From contig QAXH01004111.1 of the NCBI GenBank assembly GCA_004335635.1, forward strand, positions 1,174 to 37,734: DNA of 36,561 bases, read 5' to 3'. Below the pieces are notes generated by a model. That model did no database searches, had not been told where the DNA came from, and saw only the letters and a list, made by a program, of their open reading frames with translations. Of this stretch, positions 23,520 through 34,028 are shown piece after piece. A program made the position numbers and the translations under genes. The first letter of the stretch is position 1, and each line of letters opens with the position of its first letter. Origin of the DNA: Chloromonas sp. AAM2 (Eukaryota; Chlorophyta; Chlorophyceae; Chlamydomonadales; Chlamydomonadaceae).

Positions 23520-25041
23520 TTAGACGGCCATGGGGCCAACCTGGGCAGGTGCCTGGTGTGGGCCATGCCACATGCCGTGCTCCACATTGTTGTGCATGAG
23601 GGTGCGTGTCTCCTGGGTTAAGGCGCATGGGCCGCACATGGCCCAGAGCAGCCAGTCGTTACGGAAGGTACCTTCGATGCCAAAGCGCTCACGCAGCATC
23701 TTGCGGCGTAGGGCGGCAAAATAAGCAGCATAGACGAAGCAGGCGATGCCAAAGGCAAGCAGGGCCACCAGTGCAGGGGCGATGTGGCCGACACACTCCT
23801 CCAGTTCATCGGGTGTAAGATGCATGTCAAATGCGTCATCGTGTTGGTGTGGGTGGTGCCAGAACTCGTGGCGATCGACGTCAAACTGGGGGTCCATGAC
23901 AGCGGTGTCCCAGTGGCCACGCAGTTGGTTGGGCTCAGCAGATCCCAAAGCAGTGCTTATGCCTGCACAGGATGGTCAGATTCAGCATACACACGTCGTG
24001 AACGCTGGCCAAAGCCAGCCACCAAACCGAGAAAAGAAAGGGCTATGTGATGGAAAGGGGTCGATGAGATGAATCCAGGTTCGGCTTACTGGGGCGCATA
24101 AAGCACAGGATGGTTGCGGCAGGGACAACTGTTTGAGCCACAGTTCTGTATGGTTAATGAGCAGAGTGCTCCATGTGCAGTTGGGCAAGTAGCAATAATG
24201 ATGTTAACCACTCACCAGAGCTGGCAGTGTTGCCAGCCATGAGCTGGTCTTTGTGGGGCATGGCATGGGGATGGCAGGAGGTGTGCACAAGGATGACCAC
24301 TGCCAGGCGGATCACAGAGAATGCGCCAGCGGTCAGCAGGCACAGCTTCAGTGCCTCCTTCCACCAGGTCAGTCCAAGGCCACGGGATGCGTTCCACCTG
24401 CGTTCCAATGTGAGTTCAATGTGACCAGACTCAGGTTTCCCGTGCATTGAACAATGATGTTCTGACTGCTCTTAACCATGCCACCAGAACAACCTACATT
24501 CTCCTGTGTAATGATGATTGCCACAATATGAGTGATGACGAAGATTTTGCATGCAGCTACACAACAAGGTGCAAAGGCAGTGCGTGAAAATTGCATTCCT
24601 TCAGTCATGCATGGCAGCAGCTCGTGCAGCGTGCCCTGGGTCACTGTCGCTGCCCACTGCGAGCGAGTTGGACAGGCTTGCCAATGGATTTCCCCCGGGC
24701 TTCGCAATTCCAAACCCTCACCCGGTCAATGCGTTCTGCGGCTCCCCTTCTGCAGCTTACCCGAATGCGACATGCGGCGCATTGACGGCGAGGCAGCATG
24801 CAGCGGCATCGGAAGCACCGCAGTCTCCCAAAGGAGAGAACACACCTGCCTTCCACCTGCATCGGAAAACAAGTGCAGGCATGGTTCAACTGCGTCGCAG
24901 ATGGGCCTGCGTAAATAGGGTTTACAATGCCCAGCAAATTTGACAGCAGGCAATCGCAATGCCATAGACTCACTGGCGAGGCTCCTTCACAACGGCGGGC
25001 ATCTCCCCAACCAGCGGGACCTTCTCTTCAGCAGCACCCAT
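23520..25041 (-). CDS. PLAC8-like Cys-containing membrane protein, 230 aa
   Basis: Exons 24974-25041, 24216-24397 and 23520-23962 join in phase and end at TAA 23520-23522. The start is the ATG of MGAAEEKVPLVGEMPAVVKE. Two hydrophobic segments are visible: about residues 38-60 (LKLCLLTAGAFSVIRLAVVI) and about 143-166 (IAPALVALLAFGIACFVYAA). The C-terminal part, RFGIEGTFRNDWLLWAMCGP then CALTQETRTL (about 176-205), matches the second half of the PLAC8/DUF614 motif. The classic first Cys cluster is not evident. Known members act in plant cell-number control and Cd/Zn or Ca transport at membranes. Both loops near the membrane segments are His-rich (HTSCHPHAMPH and WHHPHQHDD), which fits metal handling by inference. 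Family call good; substrate unknown. Confidence 0.85.
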
Positions 25042-25331
25042 TGCCAGTATGGTAACACAGGAAGATTTCCTCCTGGAACTCTTCTGGCCACGGTCGCAGA
25101 ATAGTGAACTGTATTTGCAATGGCGTCCAAATGCCCAAGCCAAAAGCACGAAAAGCGCCTACAATGACAGTTTTCTGGAAGCTAGGTCGTAGCTGCGGTG
25201 GGGTAAACCGCAAGTGATGGACAGTCGATGCAGCCTAGCTTCTACCTTTGAAGCATACAGCTCTTTATCCACCTCCACTGCCCACTTTAGAGCCTTCACC
25301 CACCTGCCCTGACAGCTGCGCCTTCACCTAC
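25042..25331. promoter_or_regulatory. Upstream region of PLAC8-like gene
   Basis: Probable promoter and 5' leader of the minus-strand gene starting at 25041. No TATA box or clear element is visible. A minus frame is open through part of it but has no motif. Confidence 0.3.
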
Positions 25332-25530
25332 CTGCCCATCCCCCACCTGACTGCGCACCCCCAGTTTACATCCTCCAATGGCAAACTCTCTCTCAGATCC
25401 TCGTCCACCATCCGCATGAACTTTTCCATCACCTCGTCCTCCCATTGACATAGGCAGGGTTCAATGTCCACATCAGCCCTGTCTGAAGCTCCCAGGGAGG
25501 GAGTGCACACCATGTAGCACGTCCAACGCA
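25332..25530 (-). other. Coding-like block with donor, minus strand
   Basis: A minus-strand frame of about 66 codons includes ADVDIEPCLCQWEDEVMEKF and MRMVDEDLRESLPLEDVNWG and ends at a good donor, GGGCAG|GTAGGTG. It is acidic and helix-like, unlike intron translation. I cannot link it to another exon or to a family. It could be the 5' part of the PLAC8-like transcription unit or part of a decayed gene that includes the duplicated segments to its right. Confidence 0.35.
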
Positions 25531-25651
25531 AACATCAACTACTTGCGCAAATTGAAAAAAATTCTCCTAGTAAGGACAAAACTGTCAGTCAGCATCTGTC
25601 GGCTTTACAGCCTCCATCTGTCTTGACTTTCTGCCAGGGCAAGGAAACCAG

Positions 25652-25748
25652 ATCGAAAATTCGGCAACCCCCGGCCTCGTCAACAACCTCACTGACTTAT
25701 ACGATGAATCCTTGACATCGCCCACTTCCGCCCTGACCACAGTCGCGA
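25652..25748. repeat. Duplicated coding-like segment, copy 1
   Basis: A 97-base segment starting ATCGAAAATTCGGCAACCCC and ending CCACAGTCGCGA matches 26812-26919 in direct orientation. On the plus strand it is open as NSATPGLVNNLTDLYDES and then TSPTSALTTVA to a TAA near 25760. The minus strand is also open (VATVVRAEVGDV in copy 2, similar here). Relative to copy 2 it lacks 8 bases after CCCCCGGC and 3 bases after GATGAATC. Confidence 0.85.
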
Positions 25749-25863
25749 TCTCCACCTTCTAACCGCAGCAGGCACCTCCTCCTTGTTTGTCTGGGATGGT
25801 GTAATGGGTCGCATCATACTTCACACTTCTCATATAATTCCCTGCTGATGTTCAGCCCATGAA

Positions 25864-25866
<3 letters not shown>

Positions 25867-25920
<54 letters not shown>
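25867..25920. repeat. (TGC)18 trinucleotide microsatellite
   Basis: Eighteen uninterrupted TGC units. The plus strand would encode poly-Leu; the minus strand would encode poly-Gln (CAG). It lies between the two copies of the duplicated segment. No surrounding exon is supported. Confidence 0.98.
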
Positions 25921-25923
<3 letters not shown>

Positions 25924-26422
25924 CCCTCGTGCCTGACTTGAGCTGCAACAGCTGCTTCCGCTTCTGCTTCTGCTGCTGCACCCAATGGATGCAGTGTCCA
26001 GTATCCTATATGCGGCCTCATCCTTTGCTTGTGACTCAGGTGTACAATTTATGGACCCGGAAGACAGTCAGTGAGTGGTTGTGGTCGTGTGTCGGTGTGT
26101 TCATCATTTGGTAGTGAAGGGAGGCAAGAATGCTCGTCAATTGCCACTTTCCAGTGTTTACATGAACAGGTACGAACAAACACGGCGTGGCAAGTTGCCC
26201 ATGGTCCGGACAATACTGGCTGGCCTGCATGCGGCCAAGACTTGCCATCTGTGGGTATCGTGGGTGGGAGAAAGGAAATATAATGTAAAACTAAGGGCAA
26301 AACTGACAACCGACAGCTGCCGACTTCCAGAAAGAGAAAGCAATCATGAAGTCTTGGTTTTAGCTAGAAGCCATTGGGTAATGGCGACAGTGCAACTGTT
26401 CGCGACTTGAAAACTGTGCTGG

Positions 26423-26842
26423 ATGCTGCACAGCCATCTGAGAATGGAGTATCGCGAGGCCTACAGGGCGGACTTCAGCGAGGAGGAGGAAGACACTGCA
26501 CTGGTACGACCGCAAGGATTCGTGGGTTGTGATCTCAATTTGTGTTCATGCGTCGGGGCAGACGAGACATGCGCATGCATTGCCATCGAGCCAGTGCGCT
26601 CAACCTGGCCGCCTGCTCCGGCAGCATGTTCCAGTGGAGTGATCAGTGGCCAACAGCCGTCATCATCAACAGCTGCCCCTGCAGTGAAGCCTACGCATAC
26701 GAAAACTGCGCCACAGCTGCCACCGCCCAGAGCAAAGCCACCCACACCACAGCCCCCAGCACGCACATCACCAACTGCCACCCGCCCTTTGTGCCCATTT
26801 GCACGTGCCGAATCGAAAATTCGGCAACCCCCGGCACAGTGA
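26423..26842 (+). other. Pro/Thr-rich open frame, gene uncertain
   Basis: ATG 26423 opens 139 codons. An acidic start (EYREAYRADFSEEEEDTALV) is followed by a Pro/Ala/Thr-rich stretch (KTAPQLPPPRAKPPTPQPPA). It runs into copy 2 of the duplicated segment and stops there. A CTGCACAG acceptor-like site just inside suggests an exon rather than a true start. No family recognised. Confidence 0.3.
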
Positions 26843-26919
26843 CCTCGTCAACAACCTCACTGACTTATACGATGAATCGCCACTGACATCGCCCACTTCC
26901 GCCCTGACCACAGTCGCGA
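26812..26919. repeat. Duplicated coding-like segment, copy 2
   Basis: A 108-base direct copy of 25652-25748. It has 8 extra bases (ACAGTGAC) that shift the frame open in copy 1, and 3 extra bases further on. Outside these two differences the copies agree almost base for base. The stretch to its right (26920-27600) has no supported gene. Confidence 0.85.
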
Positions 26920-27828
26920 CCTTGCCTGCAATGTGAAAAGCGTCCGAACAGAAATTCAACTTGACCTACTCAAACAAACTGCTCCCTAGAACGTGTGCTA
27001 GGACGTGCAAGCTATAACTATGCTAGGACGCATGCTGGGACATGCTAACTATGCTCCACAGTCGCAATGACTACTAGCCTGGTGTAACCTCAACAGTCGC
27101 GACGAACCCTTCGGTTTCCGTAGACAACTGGTCTAGCTCTTTTCCCATGTAAACCGACTTCCTTTCGTAACACCTCACCGATAGCTGCCAACATTCCATC
27201 ATTGTCTGTTTTGATGACGCTGGACGTGTTGCGCTCAGCCATCATAGTGATTTTGCGCGCCTACATCGGTCCCAGAGAGTCAACGTGCCTCAACTCTGGC
27301 ACAGTGGGCTTCCAAAGCCTGTCCCAGAACACGAAGATTGCCTCAAGCATTGCTGGAAAGCTAGGCGAGGGCCGCTTTGAACCCGGACGCGCGCTTCCCT
27401 CTCCACCATGGTAATGTCATACATTTGCACGTGCCCATGCTGTGCTGGTGGTTGTGTATGCGTCCGACAAACCGCACTGCGTGTCGAATGTTTAGTTGGG
27501 TTCTCAGCTCGTCGGGTGCTAACCAGGAGAAACTTTATCTGGGATAAGTCAGACTTTGTTGTAATGCATGTCTGATCTCAATGATGACGTAACAATCAGT
27601 TTCAGGTCAATGCCTTCCAGGAACCTGCAAAGGATGCCATTGCAGGAAGCAAGGCTCATGCCACATGGGGGCAGGACAGATAGTGTCAAGACCCAAGAGG
27701 CTCACATTTCCGACTGGTGGATTGATCCCTGTCTTTGACCACGTCTGGGCAGGTGATGAGTCTAAAATACACCCTAGCCAGATCGAACCATTCCCATATT
27801 GAGACAGTGCTACAGCATCCCATCTTAC

Positions 27829-27973
27829 CTGAAAGATGATCATGAACACAATACTGGACCGCACAAAGCCAGGAGAAGGCGAAGTCGTTGTTGATGATCT
27901 TGAGATACACCGTGACGTTGATGATTTGCAGAAAGAGAGTTAAGGACAGGACACACGTGGCTGTTGCGGCCAT
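27829..27973 (-). CDS. Possible exon of a small membrane protein
   Basis: ATG 27973 opens MAATATCVLSLTLFLQIINV followed by TVYLKIINNDFAFSWLCAVQ, then a donor CTTTCAG|GTAAGATG at 27829. It looks like a signal-anchor or transmembrane start with a consensus donor. Joining to the acceptor CTTTGCAG near 27625 would give a very short end (SWKALT and stop). Without splicing the frame runs to 95 residues. No family recognised. Confidence 0.35.
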
Positions 27974-29522
27974 TGTCTTCTGAATCTACCAGGGCGAGAG
28001 AAGCCGGCCTGTGCAGCGTTGGCAAGCAACGGACCGACTCTGTCAGTGGGCGATATTCAGTCGGACGAGTAGGCAGCAGTCAGTAGTGGGGTTGGGGGAA
28101 CTCTCCATGTAGTGGGGTGATCATGTAATCACTCGATGGAGTGGGTGAAACACGACTTACCACTCCATGCAGTGGAAAACTCCCCAAGGTATCAGAGGAT
28201 CACGCTGGTATTGCATGTCGGTCCTCGCTTTGGGCAGGTACTGATATCTGTGAGATTGGGGGAACTTTCCATAGAGGGGGTTCTCAAATTGTCCCCCGAT
28301 ATATACCCCCGTGTATACCCTTGAACTGTGCACATATATCCTAGACTATGCCATGCAGTGGGGACAGTATGATTGCCAAGGGACAGTGTAGTATTGCCAA
28401 GGATTATGTAGCTCGCCATGCAGTGAGGAGACTTGTGAAGTTTACCAGTTGTCCAGTTTACCAGTTTACGTCACATATTTCTGTTCTATTACAGATGTCA
28501 ATCACGATGGAGAGCCAAAGTGGGTTTGCTTGTGAGTCAAGCAAACCTCATCTTTCTTTGACAAGGACGAAGTGGCATCAGCGGTCTCCTAGACTGGTGT
28601 TGCACCTTTCTTTGGATTTCCTTTCTCAAATGTCACGTCATGGTGGCATACCACATTGCCATGGCTGTTGCTGTCCCTCTTATTCAGCAGAGTTGATTCT
28701 GAACCTGGCCTTTCTTCACCGTCCGCGCACACAGTCAGGGAGGCACTAGACCTAGGACGCCGCTTGGTATACCGATCTTGCTGATCAGAATGTGTGAAAT
28801 CCAAAGCTGGCGCACCTGGTACCTGGCTGGAGATGTTCACCGCAAGCATGGACCCAGCCGCTCCATGAACAAGTGTGGTGTGGTGCTGTTTGCCCAATCA
28901 ACAACAGATTGATGCGGGGGGACCAGCACCGCAGCAGAGGTGTCATGATCACATCATATTTCGTTGTGTTCAACCAGCCATGCAACGAGGAACGCACATT
29001 ATAAAACCTTTCCAAACCTTGACGCGCATGACATGAGCGCAACCCTAGCTGACAAGCGCCATCTGAGCGTTACATTGTGATTCTGAATTCATTTGCTTAC
29101 CAATGTTGAATTGCAGGGGATTGCACTGCTCTCAGATCCAACACAGGATTCATTGGAAAGAGAGTCGCTCTGCCTATCTAATGAAAGCATGTTCAGTGTA
29201 CAACAAGCGCCACACACGAGAAAAACTGTCAGTGCTTGTGGGCCAGCAGGCGTCAAGATTCCTCCAAACCTTGTTCCAGTTCATTTCCTGCCTGGCAGCA
29301 TCCTGCCCAATCACACCCAAAAATGATACCCAGAACAGCAAGAACGACACACAGAACAGATACCCCATTCCGGTGCAGACCTTCTCTGTCATGTGCAGTA
29401 GTGTAAAAACAGGCGACACTTCATAGTGTCATCTCACCCAGCTGTCAAGCGCTGCCTGCAGGAGGCACATGTTGCTGGAAGTCACATGTACACAGCATGC
29501 AGGTTAGCTGTCATATGGAGGG
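27974..29522. other. No confident gene
   Basis: Contains several scattered copies of CCATG(C/T)AGTGGGG-like words around 28105-28420 and a near-duplicate ATTGCCAAGG at 28371 and 28393. The right part is probably the 3' untranslated region of the SecE gene; a TGTAA word on the minus strand lies at about 29070. Confidence 0.45.
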
Positions 29523-30381
29523 CTACCTGTGATACCAGATCTCAGATGCTTCAGCTAGCAGCACATTCAAGCCAAACAGTAGAGAGCCAGATGCTGTCAC
29601 GATTGCCAGCACCAAAATGGTATCAGTGAATGCCTGCGGGCACATCATGAGAAGAAGAATGAAGTTTCTTGCTTTGGGAAGCTAGTGTGGTGCCACCACA
29701 GCATCAATTTCTCATCCATGTCAGACTGGGTGTGTGATGTTGTGAGAACATTGTGGCACAGATTGCTGCTATGGTGAGAACAAGGAAGTGCAGCCCGCAA
29801 ACGCCAGACCAAATACTGCTGTTGTGCAGCGCAAGCGCAGCACGCCTGCCAATGCTTTCATCCAACCAGGCGGTCCATGCTCACCTTCTTCGGTGACGGC
29901 CATGTGATCAATCTCGCCTCTTCCAGTGCTCCCTGCAAATGATGGCACAGTTAAGCCTGTCAGTCTGGTGCATAGATGGCGATGCCCATGCTGCCTGCCT
30001 GTCTGCAGCTCCATGCAGGGCACACCTGGATGATGTTCGAGTCTGATGGCCCTCTTTGCTGCTCCCGCCTTAGCTCTGACAGCTTTTGCACCTCAGTGCG
30101 TGTCGTAACATCCTCGTCCTGCAGGGCAGATGGATGGACAGCCATGGGCTGCATGCACACGTGCGCTTTTGGCTGGCTGCCAGCTCACCAGCACCTACCG
30201 ATGATGCTGTTAGCATTGTTTTCCGGCTGTCGACATCTGTACTGCTCTCATTCTCTGCCCGGCACAGATGCCTGGTGGGACGGCGCAATCCGGTGAATGG
30301 TTGCGGACACGCCCAAGGGCGATGTTGACAGGAAGCAGCCACCGATCGCCCTGAGATGCTCGCCATGTTCATCTTTATCAT
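29523..30381 (-). CDS. secE: Plastid preprotein translocase subunit SecE
   Basis: SecE is the small single-span subunit of the SecYE channel of the thylakoid membrane. Exons 30199-30381, 30026-30118, 29885-29932 and 29523-29633 join in phase 0 and end at TAG 29523-29525 (144 aa). The hallmark EEARLITWPSPKK lies across the third exon, followed by one membrane span, AFTDTILVLAIVTASGSLLF, and a short tail ending WYHR. Ahead of it is a coiled, charged segment (TEVQKLSELRREQQRG). The N-terminal exon is basic and Ser/Arg-rich without acidic residues, as expected of a chloroplast transit peptide. The start could be 30381 (MIKM), 30372 (MNMAS) or further up to 30483; the first two fit a transit peptide best. 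Size and single span match plastid SecE rather than the three-span E. coli protein. Confidence 0.9.
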
Positions 30382-30555
30382 ACTGTGCGCTGAGGTCAAC
30401 AGGCTGACTACACTGGACAAACCCTTTTTGGTTGCAAACCGTTTGAAACGCTGCTCCGTGATCAGCAGCTGGCAATCCCGCAAGCGTCTTGCTGTGCGAG
30501 CACAGCAGGGTCACAAACAAGGCCATCGACGCAGCATTGCCGGGGATGCAAGAAG
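30382..30555. promoter_or_regulatory. Bidirectional promoter candidate
   Basis: Only 174 bases lie between the probable SecE start and ATG 30556 of the divergent gene, so both promoters and leaders must fit here. No TATA box is obvious on either strand. Confidence 0.5.
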
Positions 30556-32621
30556 ATGGCGTCAGAACTATCACGTCTCATTGAGGACGAATTGAAAAAC
30601 AAAGGCTATTATGTAGAAGACGAAAAGGATGAAGAAGAAGATGTTGAGGCCCCTCATGCTGTGGATGAGCATCGGGCCCTGATCGGAGCGCTGCGTGTGG
30701 AGGTGAGTAATCTCGCCATGGCACCCACATTAGGAGTGTTCACGGCATGTGATGTAAGACTCAGTCGTGCTCCCTGCTCCAAGGGCTTGGGCGGGGCATG
30801 GTCTTGCTGGTCACCCATGGTCACCTGTCAACGGCAATTCCTGACACCTTCAGGCTCGCGTTAAAGAACAAAACGCCCAGAAGCATTTGCTGGGCTTGAA
30901 ACGCGCTGTCTGCATTGGTGGAGGAATAGCTATAGTCATCACAGTTTGGATCGTCATGGTGGTCAAGTCCAGAGGGGCAGGTACGCACGTGCAAAGCACA
31001 TGCAGAAGCGCAGGCACACGGTCCAGCACGACAGACTGCATGCAGCCAGCGAACAGCACGTGGCAGACATGGTGGCACAGCCTCACATGCTAGCACGCGT
31101 GTTTTGCATGCAGGCAATCCAGTCCCGCCATTTTTCTCCCCACCAGTCGGACCAGATGGCACTTCTGAACCACAAGGCACACACACTTCTCCTGCCATGT
31201 CTCAACCAGATCAAACAATACCATCAGACACATCCCCTGAAAATTCAACCTGGCCGCCCCCTCCACCCTTGCCAGCCTCCCCTCTGTTCAACCCACAGCA
31301 AAACCAAACCGCAGCCACCCCACAAAATCAAACAGAGACGCCAGCAGCATCACAGCCACCGCCGCCACCTTTGCAATCACCACCCCCACCAGCAGTCAAC
31401 AACACAGCAGCTACCGTTGAGCCACCCCCACCACCCCCACCGTTGCCGCCACTGACGCCGGATGGTCCCCCTGTTGAAGGGGATCAGATAGATGAAGAGG
31501 ATGGGGACATTCCAGTGGATGAGGTGAGCACAGGAGTATGATAAGGATTCCAACTTGGGTAAAAGCTCTGGGTTCAAGTTTAGGGGTAATGATTTCGGAT
31601 GGGACGCGGCAAATGAGGCATACATGTGGGTGCAATTGGAAGACTTTGCATGCATTAAAGCACAGGACCTGCCAAGGCATGATCATCGGAGGCGCTGTGG
31701 GCTGTCTCCGACGATCATGCGCAACGGCAGGCAGTCACAGACTGAGTGTAGGCATGCCAGCATGGTTTGCATGACCGGCACTATCGGATAGTTGACAGAC
31801 CAGGGCGCGGATACTACATGGTGATGTAGAGCATGCTCAGTCTGTTGCAGAGCAGCAGACGTGGCCTAGGCAGGCAGGCAGGCGCATGGGTGCCACGGGG
31901 CAACAGGAAACAGACCACGCACTCCTGCACTGTTTCTCTTGTGGGAAATGACTCATGCCCTGGAGCAGCAGGTGTTGCGCTTCTGCCCCAGGGGCAGCAC
32001 ATGGTGTGCATGCTGTGGTCACTCCACCGCTTGCACGGCATTTGACTTCACTGGCGTTGCAGCACTTAGCATCTGCATCTGTCAGCTAACGAATCGGATC
32101 TGCAACTATACAAAGCATGACCTGCCTTTGACACAATGATTATATCATGGATTACCCAACCGTTGTGACCCTTGCCTGTCTTGATTCCTACCTTTCTCCC
32201 CAGGGCCTCTCACCGCCTCCCCCTGCATATCTCAAGCCAACCAAGGAAGGCACAGACGAGGGCATAGACAAAACGGTTTATGACGATTACACAAGTGGGT
32301 GGCCCGGCTGCATGTGGGCGAGGGAAGAGGATAGTGTGGTGTGCTAATTTAGTACCATGCAGCACCTTTCCAGCACCATGCAGCACCAGCCCTGACCATG
32401 TGAATAAAGAATGTGTGCTATCAAAGTTCCTGTGGATAGGATTTAGCTAGTTGAACAATAGCATGGTTATTATTCCACAACATCCTGATTTGGTTCGGCA
32501 GTGCAGTGGACGTGCATGCGAGTACAGCTCTTCTACCTTTGAATGCATGCCATTACTCTGACTGCCTCTTGTGTTGGTGCTTGCAGATTTGAATCCTGAG
32601 AGTGACCTGCCTCCGGGATAA
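30556..32621 (+). CDS. Single-pass membrane protein with Pro-rich tail, 269 aa
   Basis: Exons 30556-30702, 30854-30980, 31114-31523, 32204-32294 and 32587-32621 join in phase and end at TAA 32619-32621. Residues 1-66 are acidic, then basic (LKR before the membrane). One transmembrane helix follows at about 67-87 (AVCIGGGIAIVITVWIVMVV). The rest is Pro/Gln/Thr-rich with blocks such as TWPPPPPLPASP and VEPPPPPPPLPPLTPDGP. It holds four N-glycosylation sequons (NST, NQT, NQT, NNT). A short N-terminal part without signal peptide plus sequons after the span argue for type II topology with the tail outside or in the lumen. Such Pro blocks are typical of hydroxyproline-rich algal surface proteins. 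The specific family is not recognised. A TGTAA signal follows 38 bases after the stop. Confidence 0.82.
31677..31720 (+). other. Intronic hairpin, 15-bp stem
   Basis: GCATGATCATCGGAG at 31677-31691 pairs with CTCCGACGATCATGC at 31706-31720, with one G-U pair and a 14-base loop. It lies in the 680-base third intron of the Pro-rich membrane protein gene. The stem is too short for a typical microRNA precursor. An RNA role is unproven. Confidence 0.7.
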
Positions 32622-32658
32622 GTGGGGGCAAATCACCGCACGGCAAGCCAGTTTCTCT

Positions 32659-32663
32659 TGTAA
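32659..32663 (+). terminator. TGTAA polyadenylation word
   Basis: TGTAA lies 38 bases after the stop codon of the Pro-rich membrane protein gene. UGUAA is the known poly(A) signal of chlorophycean and related green algae, normally 10-20 bases before cleavage. The other genes here lack it at short distance, so it is suggestive only. Confidence 0.5.
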
Positions 32664-34028
32664 CTTTTCCTTGCTTTACATGGCTTGTTCTTCCTGGATT
32701 GAGGATTGAGTTCGGATCTATTGTTCACGCTCCTATGAAACAAAGTGTTATGTTATGATTTCTATTGACACCCTCCAGTTCGGACCTCCTATGAAGCGTT
32801 GGATGTTGTGGTGACTGTGCGAACACAGCTGCCTACCAGAACAGCTCCAGGAATCCCAAACCGTGGAGTCCTGAGTCGGACTCCTGACCGGCCCATCTGC
32901 CCCTGCTGATTGGTGCACCATGTGTTCTAACAGCCCGCAGAAGGCCGATAGACAAGTCCACTTTTGCTCTCGCTGATTGCTTAATAATGTGAGGCGTAAG
33001 GATCGTGCGAGGAAGTGGAAGTCTGCTTGGGACAAGGTGCACTTTGAGCTCCTTTGTGCCATAACTTGTGTACTGCGTCCTGCACAATCGTCCTTAGATC
33101 TACATGACCCTTCCAGTGCTACTGCTTCACGATACATGAAATTGCCATCTATCATGCAGCATCCGTACATCACCCAGAATATGCAAAGGGTGCAATCCCT
33201 GCATCCAGTCCGCGTACGGGCCATGCACAGCCTGCAGCACGTGCAAACATTTAATAGATCAAGCTTGTTGGGATAGTATGGAAGACCGCGTTAGCATGCA
33301 AGGTCAGAAATGCTGGCCCACTACTGGGCCTCGGACTGCATGATCATGGCTCGCACACACATGGCTCGCACACACAGGTCACAAACTTGATCTAACCTAA
33401 CCATACCAAAACTGAACTCAGCTGACTAGGCTTGTAGAGATAGTCAGCAGTGCAACTGTGAGCTCAAAAGAGCAAGTGAGAAAGTGAGCAACTAAGTGCC
33501 CTGCAGAAACCAGCAGTTGGAGAGCTTCAATCTACTTGCTCACAGCTGCTTGCCCACAGTGTCTGAAGCTCAACGACAGCAAAAGCAAGTGGCTTGATGC
33601 CGTGATTGTTGAACATGACATGCAGTTGGCAAATAGCAACCTGTTTAGACATCTGCAGCTTGCGAGTCGTAGCATGTGCGGACCCAACAAGCTGAAACCC
33701 GAACACGCATGCCAGGTTGAGCCGGGATAATCTGGCACAGCTGAAAGCCGAATGACCTGGCAACCCGAACAACCTGGAAACATGCATGCCGAACCATCAG
33801 GCCAAACATCAGAACGTGTTTCAACCTGTGATGCCTGGATACCAGAGATGGCACTGGTGGAGGGGCATGTGCCCTGCCTAGCCTCACTGCCGCTGGATGA
33901 GCCCATGCTGTGTTGTTCGCACACAATGGCCCAGCCATGACCATACTGCACTGCACGTGCATCTGTACTGCACTGCACTTGCACTGCAGATATAGCTCTG
34001 CTTGGTGTAGGCCTGGTGCTGAACGGGC
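32664..34028. other. Convergent intergenic region
   Basis: Lies between two genes transcribed toward each other and probably holds both 3' untranslated regions. It includes a 15-16-bp direct repeat (ATGGCTCGCACACAC twice near 33346-33377). Open frames here, such as plus 32977-33276, show no motif or splice support. Confidence 0.45.

Noticed and set aside
29174..29419. Minus-strand frame with a hydrophobic stretch (MGYLFCVSFLLFWVSFLGVI)
   Set aside because: It starts about 100 bases after the SecE stop in the same direction, probably in its 3' untranslated region, and has no family match or partner exon.
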